Source: Leucaena leucocephala
Lineage: Eukaryota; Streptophyta; Magnoliopsida; Fabales; Fabaceae
Reading direction: 5' to 3'
NCBI GenBank assembly: GCA_037074615.1
Contig: CM073527.1
Span: 6,660,848 to 6,724,847, forward strand
DNA: 64,000 nucleotides
Shown here: one piece after another, positions 36,101-46,760 of the stretch
How positions within the stretch are numbered: position 1 is the first letter of the stretch
Layout: every line of letters begins with the position of its first letter
Notes under the pieces: model-generated
Seen by the model: the letters and a program-made list of their open reading frames with translations, nothing else
Told to the model about the DNA's origin: nothing
Database searches by the model: none
Program-made: the position numbers and the translations under genes

Positions 36101-36533
36101 AATCTGATAAAAATTCATATAACTTTTAGACTATCAGATAATTTTCTGCTGTCTATAGCCCTAATAAAATTTCTGTATCATGCCAGATTACCCAACATGA
36201 CTTCCTCTATTTACTGATGGAATATGGGACTGAAATACTTACATGCAATTCTAAGCCGTTTCTGGCTGAACTTTTCCATAATTACATTTATGTCCCTGAC
36301 TTTTTGCTTAATTACATTTATGTCCCTAAACTTTTGGAAATTACCACTTTTGGCCCAACATTTATTTCTACTTTAACTTTTGGCCTTTAACCTTTTCCAA
36401 TTTGTGTTTAGGTCCTTCTCTTTCTTTAAGACTTATCTAACCTTTATTATCTCGTCTAATCTTCGTCATAATCCTTTCTAAGCCTCTTTCCACTATCAGT
36501 ACTATACAGATAGGGAAAATTTAGGATATGACA
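33187..36533 (-). mobile_element. Solo LTR S2 (3.35 kb)
   Basis: Starts TGTAACATCC, ends GGATATGACA, flanked by TCAAC (33182-33186 and 36534-36538). Collinear with S1 throughout, including the ACTGTTCAT inverted repeat (34710-34731) and a highly similar core near 33950-34290. No long open frame, no paired LTR, no retroviral protein. ORF-length pieces (33369-33578, 34460-34699, 35356-35544) lie inside the LTR and are not genes. Confidence 0.85.
34710..34731. repeat. Inverted repeat ACTGTTCA/TGAACAGT in LTR S2
   Basis: Same 8-base arms as in S1, with one change in the 6-base centre. Confidence 0.5.
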
Positions 36534-36538
36534 TCAAC

Positions 36539-37850
36539 CATATATCTCCTTATAATCCTGACTGCCCATTCAATTTTATATTATGATGTATCCTATATTA
36601 ACAATATTTTTCCTCGTTGCTCACCATTGGATGCTATGAGAGAATCTTCATAACTTTCCAAACTCATCAGTTTATAGGATTTAGTTTGAATTAGAAGATT
36701 TGTTTTAATTATTGACATTTATGCTCTGATTGTAATATTTTCTCTATTCTCTCCATAATTCTAAGAATATATGAATCAAATCATAGTGATTTGATCTGAT
36801 TCGAATTTTATTAATGGGATTGGGTATATGTTGGAATCTCCCTATATATGTACATTCTATTATTTATTAAAAATAAGGTGAATAAAGCATTTTTTTTCTT
36901 TTAGCAAATTTCGGTATCTCTTGTATTCTTGATGATATTAGCATTCTCACGGTTTCTCTACTTTTCAATAAAATCAAAAGTGATGATATTGTGACCTTTG
37001 TAGTTAAGGTGTTAGTTGATAGTTGTATTCTATTTACTACATTTTTCCATATACAATCAGTTAAGAGTGAATATATTAGTGATACTAAATCTACTCTACA
37101 GATGACAAGATCAGGAGAATAAAGAATGGATTCTGATAATGACAATGTCTTGGCAGATTATTTTATTTTCTGTTGCAATAAGATATTCTTTTTAGTTGTT
37201 AAGTATTTTTTTTATGTACTTAATGCTTGTGTTATGGTCCAAAAAACAATATGAATCTGATTCTTGATTAGTTTTACTCACAATAATTCAACTCACTATT
37301 AAGTTTGAAGAATATGTAATTCTCAGTACTACTATCAATAGTCTTCCTCATAAATCAGTGAAATTACATTCTAAGTCAAAAAGAATTTGACAATGATCGT
37401 GACATACATAAATACATATAATGATAATTATAATAGCCTCCATAATATCATAATTAATATAATAATCCTAGAGTTGCATAAATTATTTTCAATTCTATAT
37501 GAACAATTTTTTTATTTCCTAAGCATGCATATATCATTCTAGATCATATACAAAAACATAATTTGTATAATCATATTATGAGCCTATAACATAATTGGTA
37601 TAATCATATTATGAGCCTGTTTGTAGAAATTTTAGCAAAGTCTCCTCTATAAGTTGGATTTTCCAAAAATTCTACATTAGCTTATAAGTGCAATACCATG
37701 CGTGAAGCTCCACTCCACAATAACACAAATGTTCATAGCTCCCAAATAATGATCTTGGCATAAATATAGAACTTCTAAATTGTTATTTTTGTAATCAAGT
37801 TTAAAAATGGCTGGTTGAGATCTTTATCTTGTTTATTAGATGTTAATCCT
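36539..37850. other. AT-rich stretch without recognisable gene
   Basis: A direct 33-base tandem duplication sits at 37555-37620 (unit beginning AACATAATT). The minus-strand open piece 37145-36867 has no recognised family and may belong to the decayed retroelement to the right. Nothing else supportable. Confidence 0.4.
37555..37620. repeat. 33-bp tandem duplication
   Basis: Two adjacent copies of a unit running from AACATAATTTGTATAATC to GAGCCTAT; one substitution (T/G at the tenth base) and the shortened end distinguish them. Confidence 0.8.
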
Positions 37851-39751
37851 AAAGGTTCTTCCTCCTGGGGTTTAGATGCAAGTTGAATATTACCGTTGCA
37901 TAAGTTTATTGATGTAGTTGAATATTATCATTGGGATATTACCGTTGCATAAGTTTATTGATGTAGTTGAATATTACCGTTGGGATATTACCGTTGCATA
38001 AGTTTATTGATGTAGTTTGATAAGACGTACTTATGTTTTAAGGTTTTATACTTCATGATGAAAGTCTTGAAGAGTTTTAGGTTGGACAAAAATTGTTTAA
38101 ATTTTTCTATAACATCTATTAGATTATATTTGTGTCGAGGAACATATGGTTTAATGCTTGAAGAATATGAGATTTGATTGAGAATATCCCTTAACTTAAA
38201 CAAATATTTTTCTTTATCAGAATCTAGAAGTTTATTAATGATATTAGGAAGTAAATATTGTTCCTTTGAGGTACCATTAATTACATAAGAACTTTATGAG
38301 ATATCATCATTTTGAATGTGTTGAATATCCCTAGAAGAACTTTAAGTTTATGATTCGGAAGTTTTAATCAAAAGATTATTTGTTCAAGAAAATATTCATC
38401 AATACACCTAATCTTAAGTTTTTTGTTTAACTTGCAATGTCTTGAAATATAACCAGGTTTTCTGCATTTGAAACAAGTGATTTTAGGTTGTTTAGGGAAG
38501 TCAACCTTTTGGTTTTGATTTAAATTATTGTTGAGTCTTCTAGGAGGTATATTCTGTTTATACATATGGTAGACCATTTTTTTTCTTATTGTGATAAGAT
38601 TTCCTATGTTTTTTGTGTTATTTACAGGCTAGGAGGCCAAATTCTTCACAAAAAGTCTGCAACTTTCTACAATTTGTAGCCTCTTCTTTAGCCAGTTGAT
38701 TATGGATGTTGTTATGCTGAAAAATTTTAAGAGTAGTTTTTTAAATATATAAGATCAATTGTCCATATGTCAAGTGCTCATAAGGGATTTTGCTATCATT
38801 TTGGTTTCTAAATTTATCTGTAACTTCATTATCCAAAGATGTACGTAATCCAACTAGAAAATTTTCTTTTCAAAATGGTTGATTGGCATCTTGTGAGTAC
38901 TCAAGATAGAAATGTATCCCTATATCATCTGAAATCAGATAAAGTTCAACACATAAGATTTGACAAAAGTTCTACAAATCGATCTTTCCAAATAGAAGGA
39001 TCTCCGATACAATGTTTAATAATTGTAAAAATTAAAACATTTACAAAATCAGGAAAGGGTTCACCATTATAAAGAATGAGTGTTCCATTTGACTTAATTT
39101 TTACAGATGAAAATATGGTTTTTTTTATATATATTAATGAGATAATTATCTTACTAGTTTTTTAGTTATGGGTTTGATATGAAGAACTTACCATTGCCAT
39201 TTGTTAGAGAATTTGAAGAATGTTTGATTCGTTCTAACTATATATGTTCCATTCATAGATATTGTCAGCATTGAAAGATTTGAAATTTTGGTTTATTCAT
39301 TCTTTGACCGGAATACTTGGAGGGTTGACCCCTATGATAATAAAGTTTGAAATTATATTCTTTAGTGTCGTTCATTTGAGTTTTTAGAAAGAATGTGAAA
39401 ATATTCTTTCTCACGTTGGACAGAAATTGATTCTTCAACTGTTCTGATTATGTAATCAGTCTTGGAGAACTATTTTTTGTCTTGATTTTGCAAATAAAAT
39501 ATGTTTGTTGTGACTGGAGGCAAAGTCCAGTCATCAACATTTTGGTTTATGTTTTGAAAAGAAATTTCTTTAAAAATTCTTTTGTTTGAAAGGTTTGCTA
39601 CATAGTTTGATTCAACATCGTTTGAAGAGAAGTTTGATGAAGAAGTGGAAGAGGAACTTCCACAACCATGTTTGAAAGAAAATGAACAGAATAAAGACAT
39701 AACTAAAATTTGAATAACATTAAGTAAAAGAAAAAAAATTAAAATAAGCAA
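37850..39751 (-). pseudogene. Decayed zinc-knuckle retroelement or endogenous pararetrovirus coat region
   Basis: Minus strand. 39751-39470 is a Ser/Asn-rich N-terminal segment. From about 39080 to 38850 an interrupted reading resembles the capsid segment of plant zinc-knuckle polyproteins. 38577-38368 contains a basic region followed by a knuckle of CX2CX4-X-X4C spacing in which the metal-binding His is Tyr. About 38200-37990 is coiled-coil-like and 49-bp repeats follow. Stops break every segment; no protease, reverse transcriptase or movement protein is recognised nearby. The resemblance is to caulimovirus-related coat regions seen as old copies in plant genomes, but a plain retrotransposon gag is possible. 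It cannot encode a working product. Confidence 0.4.
37882..38021. repeat. 49-bp tandem repeat, about 2.8 copies
   Basis: The words taccgttgcataagtttatt recur at 37891, 37940 and 37989, an exact 49-base period, with small changes between units. Confidence 0.85.
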
Positions 39752-40868
39752 TAAGATAAAAAAGGCTAGAAATAAAGAATATTGGAAATAAAGAGTAGAT
39801 AGAAATAAAAAATTATAATAAACAAAAGTAAAAATAAAGTCCTTAATTATATTATTTGTGCACTAATTGAATTAATATGCCTTATGTTGAATTAATGCTT
39901 AATAGGGCCATAATTGTTATATTTTTATTATTTCTCCCAAACAATTATTTTTGGAATAAAAGATATTACAATATTATGATTTTATATTTTAGGAATTTAG
40001 GAGAAATCGAAATTTACAAATGACAACAAAAGACCACAGATTTATAAATAGCATATGAGGACCCATAGTCCAAACCATGAGGTTTAGCCAATTAAATTTT
40101 TTAATTGTTTCTACAACTTTAAATCACCAGGTGCTATAAAGAAACTGGAGGAACCATTCAGCTATCTATCTCCACGCGACCTTACCTTCCTTCTCCAACA
40201 GCACAACTCTACCTCCATCTCAATCACTGACACCTTCTATCTCCCATTGTCATTTCCATCATCAACACCTCCTATAAGCCATTCACACCCCTAAGCAGAT
40301 ACCATTCCCTCCACCTCCATCCAACTTAGCAAATTTCTATCAGGCAGAACAATGACAGCACCAAGCCTGCACACTTGTGCTGAGAGAAACCTTGCAAAAA
40401 GAGTAGAGAACACAAGCCTGTTTAGCGAAACCACCTCCAGCCATCCATTCAGCAACCTCCATCTCCACATGACCTCACCTTCATCCTCTATCGGTGGACC
40501 ACACCATTCTACTCCACTCATCATTCTCCATCTCCCTACACACACATACCCACTTCCTTACATGGCACCACTGGTTGTCACCTCTATTAGATTCACACCA
40601 CAGTCACCTATTCCTTCGTCCATCCATTCACTCCACAGTACCCACACACACGCTAATAACTCTCATCATCAAGATACCTTCAGTTTTTAGTCTACTCCTC
40701 GTACCCCACCTTCCATCATGGCACAAGATGACATAACACATCGAGAGAATAGTTCCAGAAGAGCAAAGTGAAAGTGAGAAGAACTGCCTAGCACAGCTCT
40801 AACAATGACTCATCGTGAACATGAGACAAAACAGAGCGAGCAAATAGTGACATGCAGTGAAAGCTTGA
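39752..40868. other. Stretch with a C-rich segment, no supportable gene
   Basis: 40150-40740 is unusually C-rich for the window (many CACCTCCA and CATCTCC words) and by chance has an open frame of 112 codons (40352-40690). That frame is low-complexity in His, Ser, Pro and Thr, overlaps a second open frame, and has no recognisable domain. It may be the 5' untranslated or U5 part of a decayed element. Not called as a gene. Confidence 0.4.
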
Positions 40869-42137
40869 TGGTGGCATCATTTTCCATGGCCGTCTATGGC
40901 TAGGGCATCCTAATCTTCTTATTCAATGCAAATGCATGAGTTTAGTATCTCAAAAGGGGAGTTTAAGTTACTTAATTTTCTACCATTAATTATATTATGA
41001 TTCCTAGGTCTTAGGATAATTTTATAATTATTGAGAATGTTTATAATGATTTATTTATATTTATTAAGGATTATGGTAACTAGATTTCTATTTAGCATTT
41101 GTTATTGAGTTGATTCTAATTTAATTTCATTAATTTGTTTTAGGTCAAGACTTTGTATTTAGATTATTGTGAATATTTAGTGATTTTTCAAGGTAGCTTA
41201 AATTATTGGATCATTGTATCTCTTGCTGACTTTAATCCTAATTTTTATGAATTATTGAGTTATGATTGGGCATTGGATTTTAATATCATTAGTCTTATTT
41301 TATTATTCTTGTGGCAGTTAATAAATTAGAACTTTGAAAAGTATTTTGTGCCAATTCAAGGTGGCTCAGTTAGTTGTTAGATTAAAAGGTTAATTATAAA
41401 TCTTGATTCATTGTTTATAGCTATCTTAACTTTGAAGCTATGATTGCCTATATTATTGAATTGAATGATTACTTTTATCATTGTTAATCACTTGCATTAT
41501 CATTCCATTCACTGTTTATAATTTAATTATTTAAATTAAAAAGACCAAAAATATTTAATTCAAATTCATCTTAATTCTTTACATTTCAAATCAAACCACA
41601 TTTTCTAGTTTAGGTTGCATTGCATTTAGTTACTGAGGAATTTAATTTTAGTTTTGGCTCCTCAAAAAGAGCAACCTGAGGTTGTACTATACACAATCCT
41701 TGGTTTAATTTTGAAGTAACCCTAAGGCGACACTAGATATAAGGTTGTTTCACAATTATTCCTTACTTTGGTAAGAGGTAACTACTTTTCACTTGTTTTA
41801 CATGCTAATGTATTGCTTGTTAGTAGTTTTGGTTTGTTAAACTATTGGAATACTTTAGAATTATGTTAATATATATAAAAATAAAATTGTCTTGTGAAAC
41901 TTGTGATTTTGAAACGTCATTCTTGGAACTTATAACATTGTGTTGGAATTTTGAGAATTGTGATTTGGAGATAATTATGGAATTTGAAATTGACCACTTG
42001 TTGAGTGTTGAGAATGATTCATATAATAGGAATTGGAGAGTAGATTGTGTTGGTTACCATCACGTGACGAGGCCTCTATTAATGCATAATAGTTATCTCT
42101 GTCGCCTCCTATATAGGGCAGGCCCTAGTGATTCTTT

Positions 42138-42252
42138 TCGTCCTCTTGTGGGGGATAGACCTTTCATGGATCTTTTCGTCCTCCTATGTGGGGATAAGCC
42201 TTTCATGGCTCCTTTCGTCCTCCTGTATGGTGATAGGCCTTTATGGCTCTTG
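42138..42252. repeat. About 40-bp minisatellite in LTR A2, 3 copies
   Basis: Three imperfect units each beginning (t)ttcgtcctc and containing ggggata..cctttcatgg. A different minisatellite occupies the corresponding position in A1 (about 57962-58080), so this position of the LTR seems prone to tandem expansion. Confidence 0.7.
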
Positions 42253-42616
42253 GGTTGTGGTTATAGGATTGTATTTGTATCATGGCATCTAAAATTGTTT
42301 ATTTACTATTAATTATGATATTATTGTATATTTGTCCCACATGGCACCTCACCAACACATATTTGTATGTATGATGAGTATGATTATTGGTTACTAAGAC
42401 ATTTGTCTCACCCGTGATTATTAATATCTTTCAGGTGATAGTCTCGTGCTAGAACCTCAGGGAAGGCTTCAAAAACTTGATTAGTGCTAGATTAATTGTA
42501 TAGCCTACTCTTTTTGATTTATGTGTAGAATATATTGCCACATTAGGGCTTATTCTGCATCCTCTGATATGATTGTAATACTTTATTTGGATTTGATTAT
42601 TAAAATGCGTCATGGG

Positions 42617-43999
42617 TGTTAGTTTCTATATGTTTTGATTATGTCAAAAGGTAATCAAAGAATTAAGATGTTTAATGATGTTTCTAAGTGATCAAAATTG
42701 TTTTTATTCAAATGAAGTTAAAAAGAAAAAAAGAGTTAATTGATTAGACATTTGATTAATGATACTTAATCAATTAGTTAATTGATTAATGATTTCAATT
42801 AATTAATTAGTTGTTAGATTAATGTAAAGGCATCATTCTAAGTTATAAAGGAACTTCAATTAATCCATTAGTTAATTGATTAATGAGTGAACATTAATCG
42901 ATTAAGTATTTGATTAATTTCATCAGCTGCCTTCTAAAATTGAATTGATAAGTCAATTAATTGATTAGTTATTCAATTAATCATTTAAGAACAATCTACA
43001 AATAAACAACAATGACTCCATTAATCAATTGCTTAACCGATTAATTTAAATTAACAGACTAACTATTTGATTCATTTGCTTTGAAATATTCTCTAATTCA
43101 ATTCTTTTAGAGATGTTAATCAACTAGGCATTCGATTAACTTATATTAATCTATTAGTTAATTAATTAACGTAAAAAATTTCAAATATATTTCCTTGTTT
43201 GAACTATAATTGATATCATCTCTTTCTGACTTATATAGGAGTGATTCAAATTAAAATGTGCTTATGCTTCTCATCATTCTTCATTATAAGTCTTTTAAGA
43301 AAATTGTATTAACAAATTACACCATATATGCTCAAATAATCTGATCGTGTAATGTTCTATTTTTTGTTCCTTTCATTAATTGAAACATTGATCGAATTAA
43401 TAATAATTAATCCATTAGTTGATCAGTTACTATATTATCATTTTCTAAAAATCATTTAAAATTGTTTATAACCTTGATCTATAAGAACAACTTGATAATT
43501 AATGGTTAATACACTTACTCAATGCTTTAATTACTGACAAATCTTTTGAGGTTGAGTGTATTCAAAAAAATTTAAGAGTTTGAAAGGTTAAAGGCGGCAG
43601 CAACGGAAACTTGCTACTACTGACAAAGCATTAAATGCTTACCTACCCAAAAATGACCAACCATGCCTTCACTCCAATGTTATAAATCTGAGTCTAATGG
43701 CTACAAATGAAATAAATGTGTTTTAAGGACTCAACATTAAATGAAGAAACCAACCAACTAACGAAACAAAAACCGCTAAATTTATTATAAGTTTCTTCAT
43801 ACTCTATAACCTTACTTTTATTGAGCTTCAGTGTGCATCATCATATATACTCTTTAAGAAAGATTGTGAAGTTTTTCTTTCTTTATGATCTCTATTTTAT
43901 TTAGTCCATCATTTTCTTGATGTCTTTTGAGTTTAAATTTTCATTAAATTTTTAAAACACCCAATTCCCCCTCTTAGGTATATCTGGCTAGAATTAACA
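42617..43999. mobile_element. Solo LTR B2 (1.38 kb) nested in A2
   Basis: TGTTAGTTTC...AGAATTAACA flanked by a perfect ATGGG duplication (42612-42616 and 44000-44004), with A2 sequence continuing on both sides. The interior 42730-43450 is rich in TTAATCGATTAA-type words. The right end, read in reverse (TGTTAATTCTAGCCAG then GAGGGGGAATTGGG), resembles the start of B1. No coding sequence. Confidence 0.82.
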
Positions 44000-44108
44000 A
44001 TGGGGATATTGTTTTACATATCCATGATCGACTTTTCTAAGGTATTGATTATTCCTTTTCCATCATGGATAATGGGTTAGGAATTTAGTGAAGTATTTAT
44101 ATCAATGA

Positions 44109-44204
44109 TAGTCTTCTAATATAAGTTTAATTATTTTCTGTAGTCTTCTAATATAAGTTTAATTATTTTCTATAGTCTTCTAATGTAAGTTTTATCATTT
44201 TCTA
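44109..44204. repeat. 32-bp tandem repeat, 3 copies, in LTR A2
   Basis: TAGTCTTCTAATATAAGTTT recurs at 44109, 44141 and 44173 with a 32-base period; the third unit has drifted. Confidence 0.85.
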
Positions 44205-44769
44205 TCATGGATGTCCTTTTTAAAATGAGCTAAACTCTTTTAACTTGTGCTTGAAGGGTAGTTTTGTCTTTCTCTACCATGATTATTTGGCAATTAAGAA
44301 AAGTTTTTTACAACCATGGTAGAGGTTTCTTTTAAATTTTAGTAAAGATCTTTTCTACCATGGTTAATTCTTTTAAAACTAAAGAATTCATTTATAACCA
44401 TAGTTATATTTTGATTGATTTATATTGTGAATAAAATGGATCTAAGTAATTAATAGTGGTTATAATATAAGGATAATTTTACACTTGACTTGAACTACAA
44501 GAAAATATATGCATGCCTAAATAATTGTACGCTATATTGGTAAGAGGATGCAAACAAGGATATTTCTAAACAATGTAAGATATCTCATGACAAGTCGGTA
44601 CGGAAGGGGGGAAAATAGAAGAAGAAACCAACAAAATTCTAAGGTATAATTTATTACAATGTGTTAATATTATGTCTCTAAATCAAAATTATTGTAATTT
44701 TTAATACATTGAATTGTTAGGTACTTTCCTTTGAAACCGATGTTACAAATAATGTATATATCATAAAAA

Positions 44770-44880
44770 ATGGCCAAGCACATAAGGAGGCACATGATTG
44801 AGCAGAATCCAGATAGCAAGTTAAGACATCCATGAGATTCGGAGGCGTGGAAATCATTTTATGCGAAATTTCCTCAATAA
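44770..44880 (+). pseudogene. TNP2-type CACTA transposase N-terminal scrap
   Basis: ATG at 44770 gives MAKHIRRHMIEQNPDSKLRHP, a stop, then DSEAWKSFYAKFP. The RHP.DSEAWKxFD..FP motif is characteristic of CACTA TNP2 proteins upstream of the catalytic domain. Only about 36 codons survive and there is an in-frame stop, so it is a relic. Confidence 0.7.
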
Positions 44881-45455
44881 GACGTGATTTAGTTATTGTT
44901 AGGTATATATATTTTATTAAATTATTTAAATAATTAACTACTAATTTTTTCTAAATATATTTAATTATAATCCTAACAACAATTTTTTAATATCTCCTCT
45001 CATGCATGATGATGATTAAGAATGACAATTTCAAGAATTTCTATCACTCATGTAATAATTTATTTTTTATATATAAATATGTACAAATCAAAATTGGTTC
45101 AATTTTTAAAAATAAAAAATTGTAATTTGTAGCAATTATGTGACCGCTAGAAATTGTTCAGACAATAAAACTAATACAAAATGCACAAAAACCACTGCAA
45201 TTATCTCATCTCCAATTCTACAATCTCCAACTCAACTAACTACCTTATCAAATTAAATAAAATTCATATGATACAATCATAATTTAACTAATTATTTATC
45301 ACAAAATTTTAATATATAACATGTAATATATTGCTAATTACACATATTAACATAATTATCTAATATAATCTATTTAATAGTTTCTTAGTTAATAATATTA
45401 TATTTTATAGTAATAAAAAATTTTGAATTTTATTTTTTATTTATAGTGCAGTTTG

Positions 45456-46198
45456 TAGGGCTGTGTAAAGCCCGTAGCCCAATATGCTCACCCGAGCCTG
45501 CAATAAAAATGACTTACCCAGCCCGATAAATATAAGGCAGGGTTGAGCATTGAGTTACAAAATATAACTCATACTTTTTTCAGGTTTGACACTGGGCAGA
45601 GGGGCTACCCTACCCATAAGCATCTCTTCTTTTATTTTTTTTACTTTTCCCTCTTGATGCTACACTTGGAAGGAGAGAATATGATAGCTACTGATGATTA
45701 AATTGTCATTTTAGAAATATGAGTAGTTAAGTAGATAAGTTGTATATTTTAATATTTATAACTATATTCTTTTTTCTTTTTTTTTAACTTTGCTAATCAC
45801 CATATGATTACATTACAAATTATCATTGTTTATTTTATTTTTTCATATGCTTCATCTTTGTCAATATTGGGGAGATTGATGTAAAGTTACAATTATAAAC
45901 TATTTAAACTTCAAGGCTTTTTTTATATAAATGGATCTCAAAACTTTAATTATTATCTTTTTATTGTCTTATTCTTAGTAGATTATAGATATTATTTAAT
46001 TCTTGAAGAAATATGAATATAGTATTATTTTAAAAATTCATAATTGCATATTTTTTTACAACATAAGCATGGGCATGCCCAGCTCAAAATGGTTAAGGCT
46101 TTTACCGGGTAGGGCTAGATATCATACTACAAAATGCAGCTTATACTTTTTTGGGACAGGGCACTGGGCGAGGGTTATCCTGCCCATGCACACCCCTA
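45456..46198. mobile_element. 743-bp hAT MITE
   Basis: Ends TAGGGCTGTG...GCACACCCCTA form short inverted repeats of the hAT type, and an exact 8-base duplication GCAGTTTG flanks it (45448-45455 and 46199-46206). No coding sequence. The ends resemble those of the BED/hAT element at 29379, so that family may have supplied the transposase; this is inference. Confidence 0.88.
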
Positions 46199-46565
46199 GC
46201 AGTTTGTAGCAGTTCAAAAACTGCTACAAAAATACAAAATGGTGGAAAATATTTCACAAAATTCAAATTTCGTTCACAATGGTGCCAAATTTCTAGGGGT
46301 TTCTAATCACTACAAAATATGATGCCATCATAAAATTTTTGTTTCCCCCAAAACAAAAATTTTGTGCAATAATATTTTAGAGATTCCTTTGACAGCTACA
46401 AATAATGTGTAAGTTTCAATTTCTACCTTATTATTTTCTAATGTTTTTTAATGGCTACTAATGTCATAACATTCGCCTTCTCCTACTACTTTTTTATAGC
46501 ATTGAATTGAACTGCTAGAAATTCTTTTTTATTTTGACCATTATGAATAGTGATTCCTATGAACC

Positions 46566-46760
46566 GCTAGAAAACTATTTTATTATTGCAGTTAAAACTG
46601 CTAGACATACCACATAAAATAATTGCTATAAAATATTTATTTTTGTATAACGAGTCATAGGAGTTGCTAGAAAACTATTTTATTGTTAGGGATAAAACTG
46701 CTAGACATACCATATAAAATAACCGCTATAAAATATTTATTTTTTTATAATGAGTCATTA
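46566..46760. repeat. 100-bp tandem duplication in CACTA subterminal region
   Basis: GCTAGAAAACTATTTTATT occurs at 46566 and 46666. The two 100-base units end in aatatttattttt.tataa.gagtcat and differ at a few positions. Confidence 0.8.

Larger units (their letters stand above)
40869..44483. mobile_element. LTR A2 (diverged copy of A1, opposite orientation)
   Basis: Segments 41690-41800, 42320-42580 and 44005-44483 match the reverse complement of A1 (56888-59717): for instance gaggtaactacttttcact against gaggtaaccacttttcact, and the ATTTTACA end. The right end at 44483 is followed by CTTGA; a CTTGA also precedes a TG at 40869, suggesting a duplication, but the 5' end (TGGTGGCATC against TGTAACATCC in A1) is only roughly similar. 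B2 is inserted inside. The 155-codon open frame at 41845-42312 lies within this LTR and is not a gene. Confidence 0.55.
44490..46760 (+). mobile_element. CACTA remnant with TNP2 scrap and nested hAT MITE
   Basis: Starts near GAACTACAAGAAAATATATG (CACTACAAGAAAA-type terminus, first base changed). A TNP2-type N-terminal scrap lies at 44770-44880. The interior right of a nested MITE has subterminal-type repeats (aactgctagacatac, ccgctataaaat). The right terminus was not found, so the limit is approximate. Confidence 0.5.

Noticed and set aside
40352..40690. 112-codon plus open frame and overlapping antisense frame
   Set aside because: Low-complexity His/Ser/Pro/Thr composition from a C-rich island, open on several frames at once, no domain.
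41845..42312. 155-codon open frame on the plus strand
   Set aside because: It lies in LTR A2 and spans a minisatellite (repeating FVLLxGDxPFM-like text). The matching region of A1 is not open. Chance frame.
44109..44204. Regular 32-bp repeats, CRISPR-like spacing
   Set aside because: Units are directly adjacent without unique spacers, in a plant LTR. Ordinary tandem repeat.
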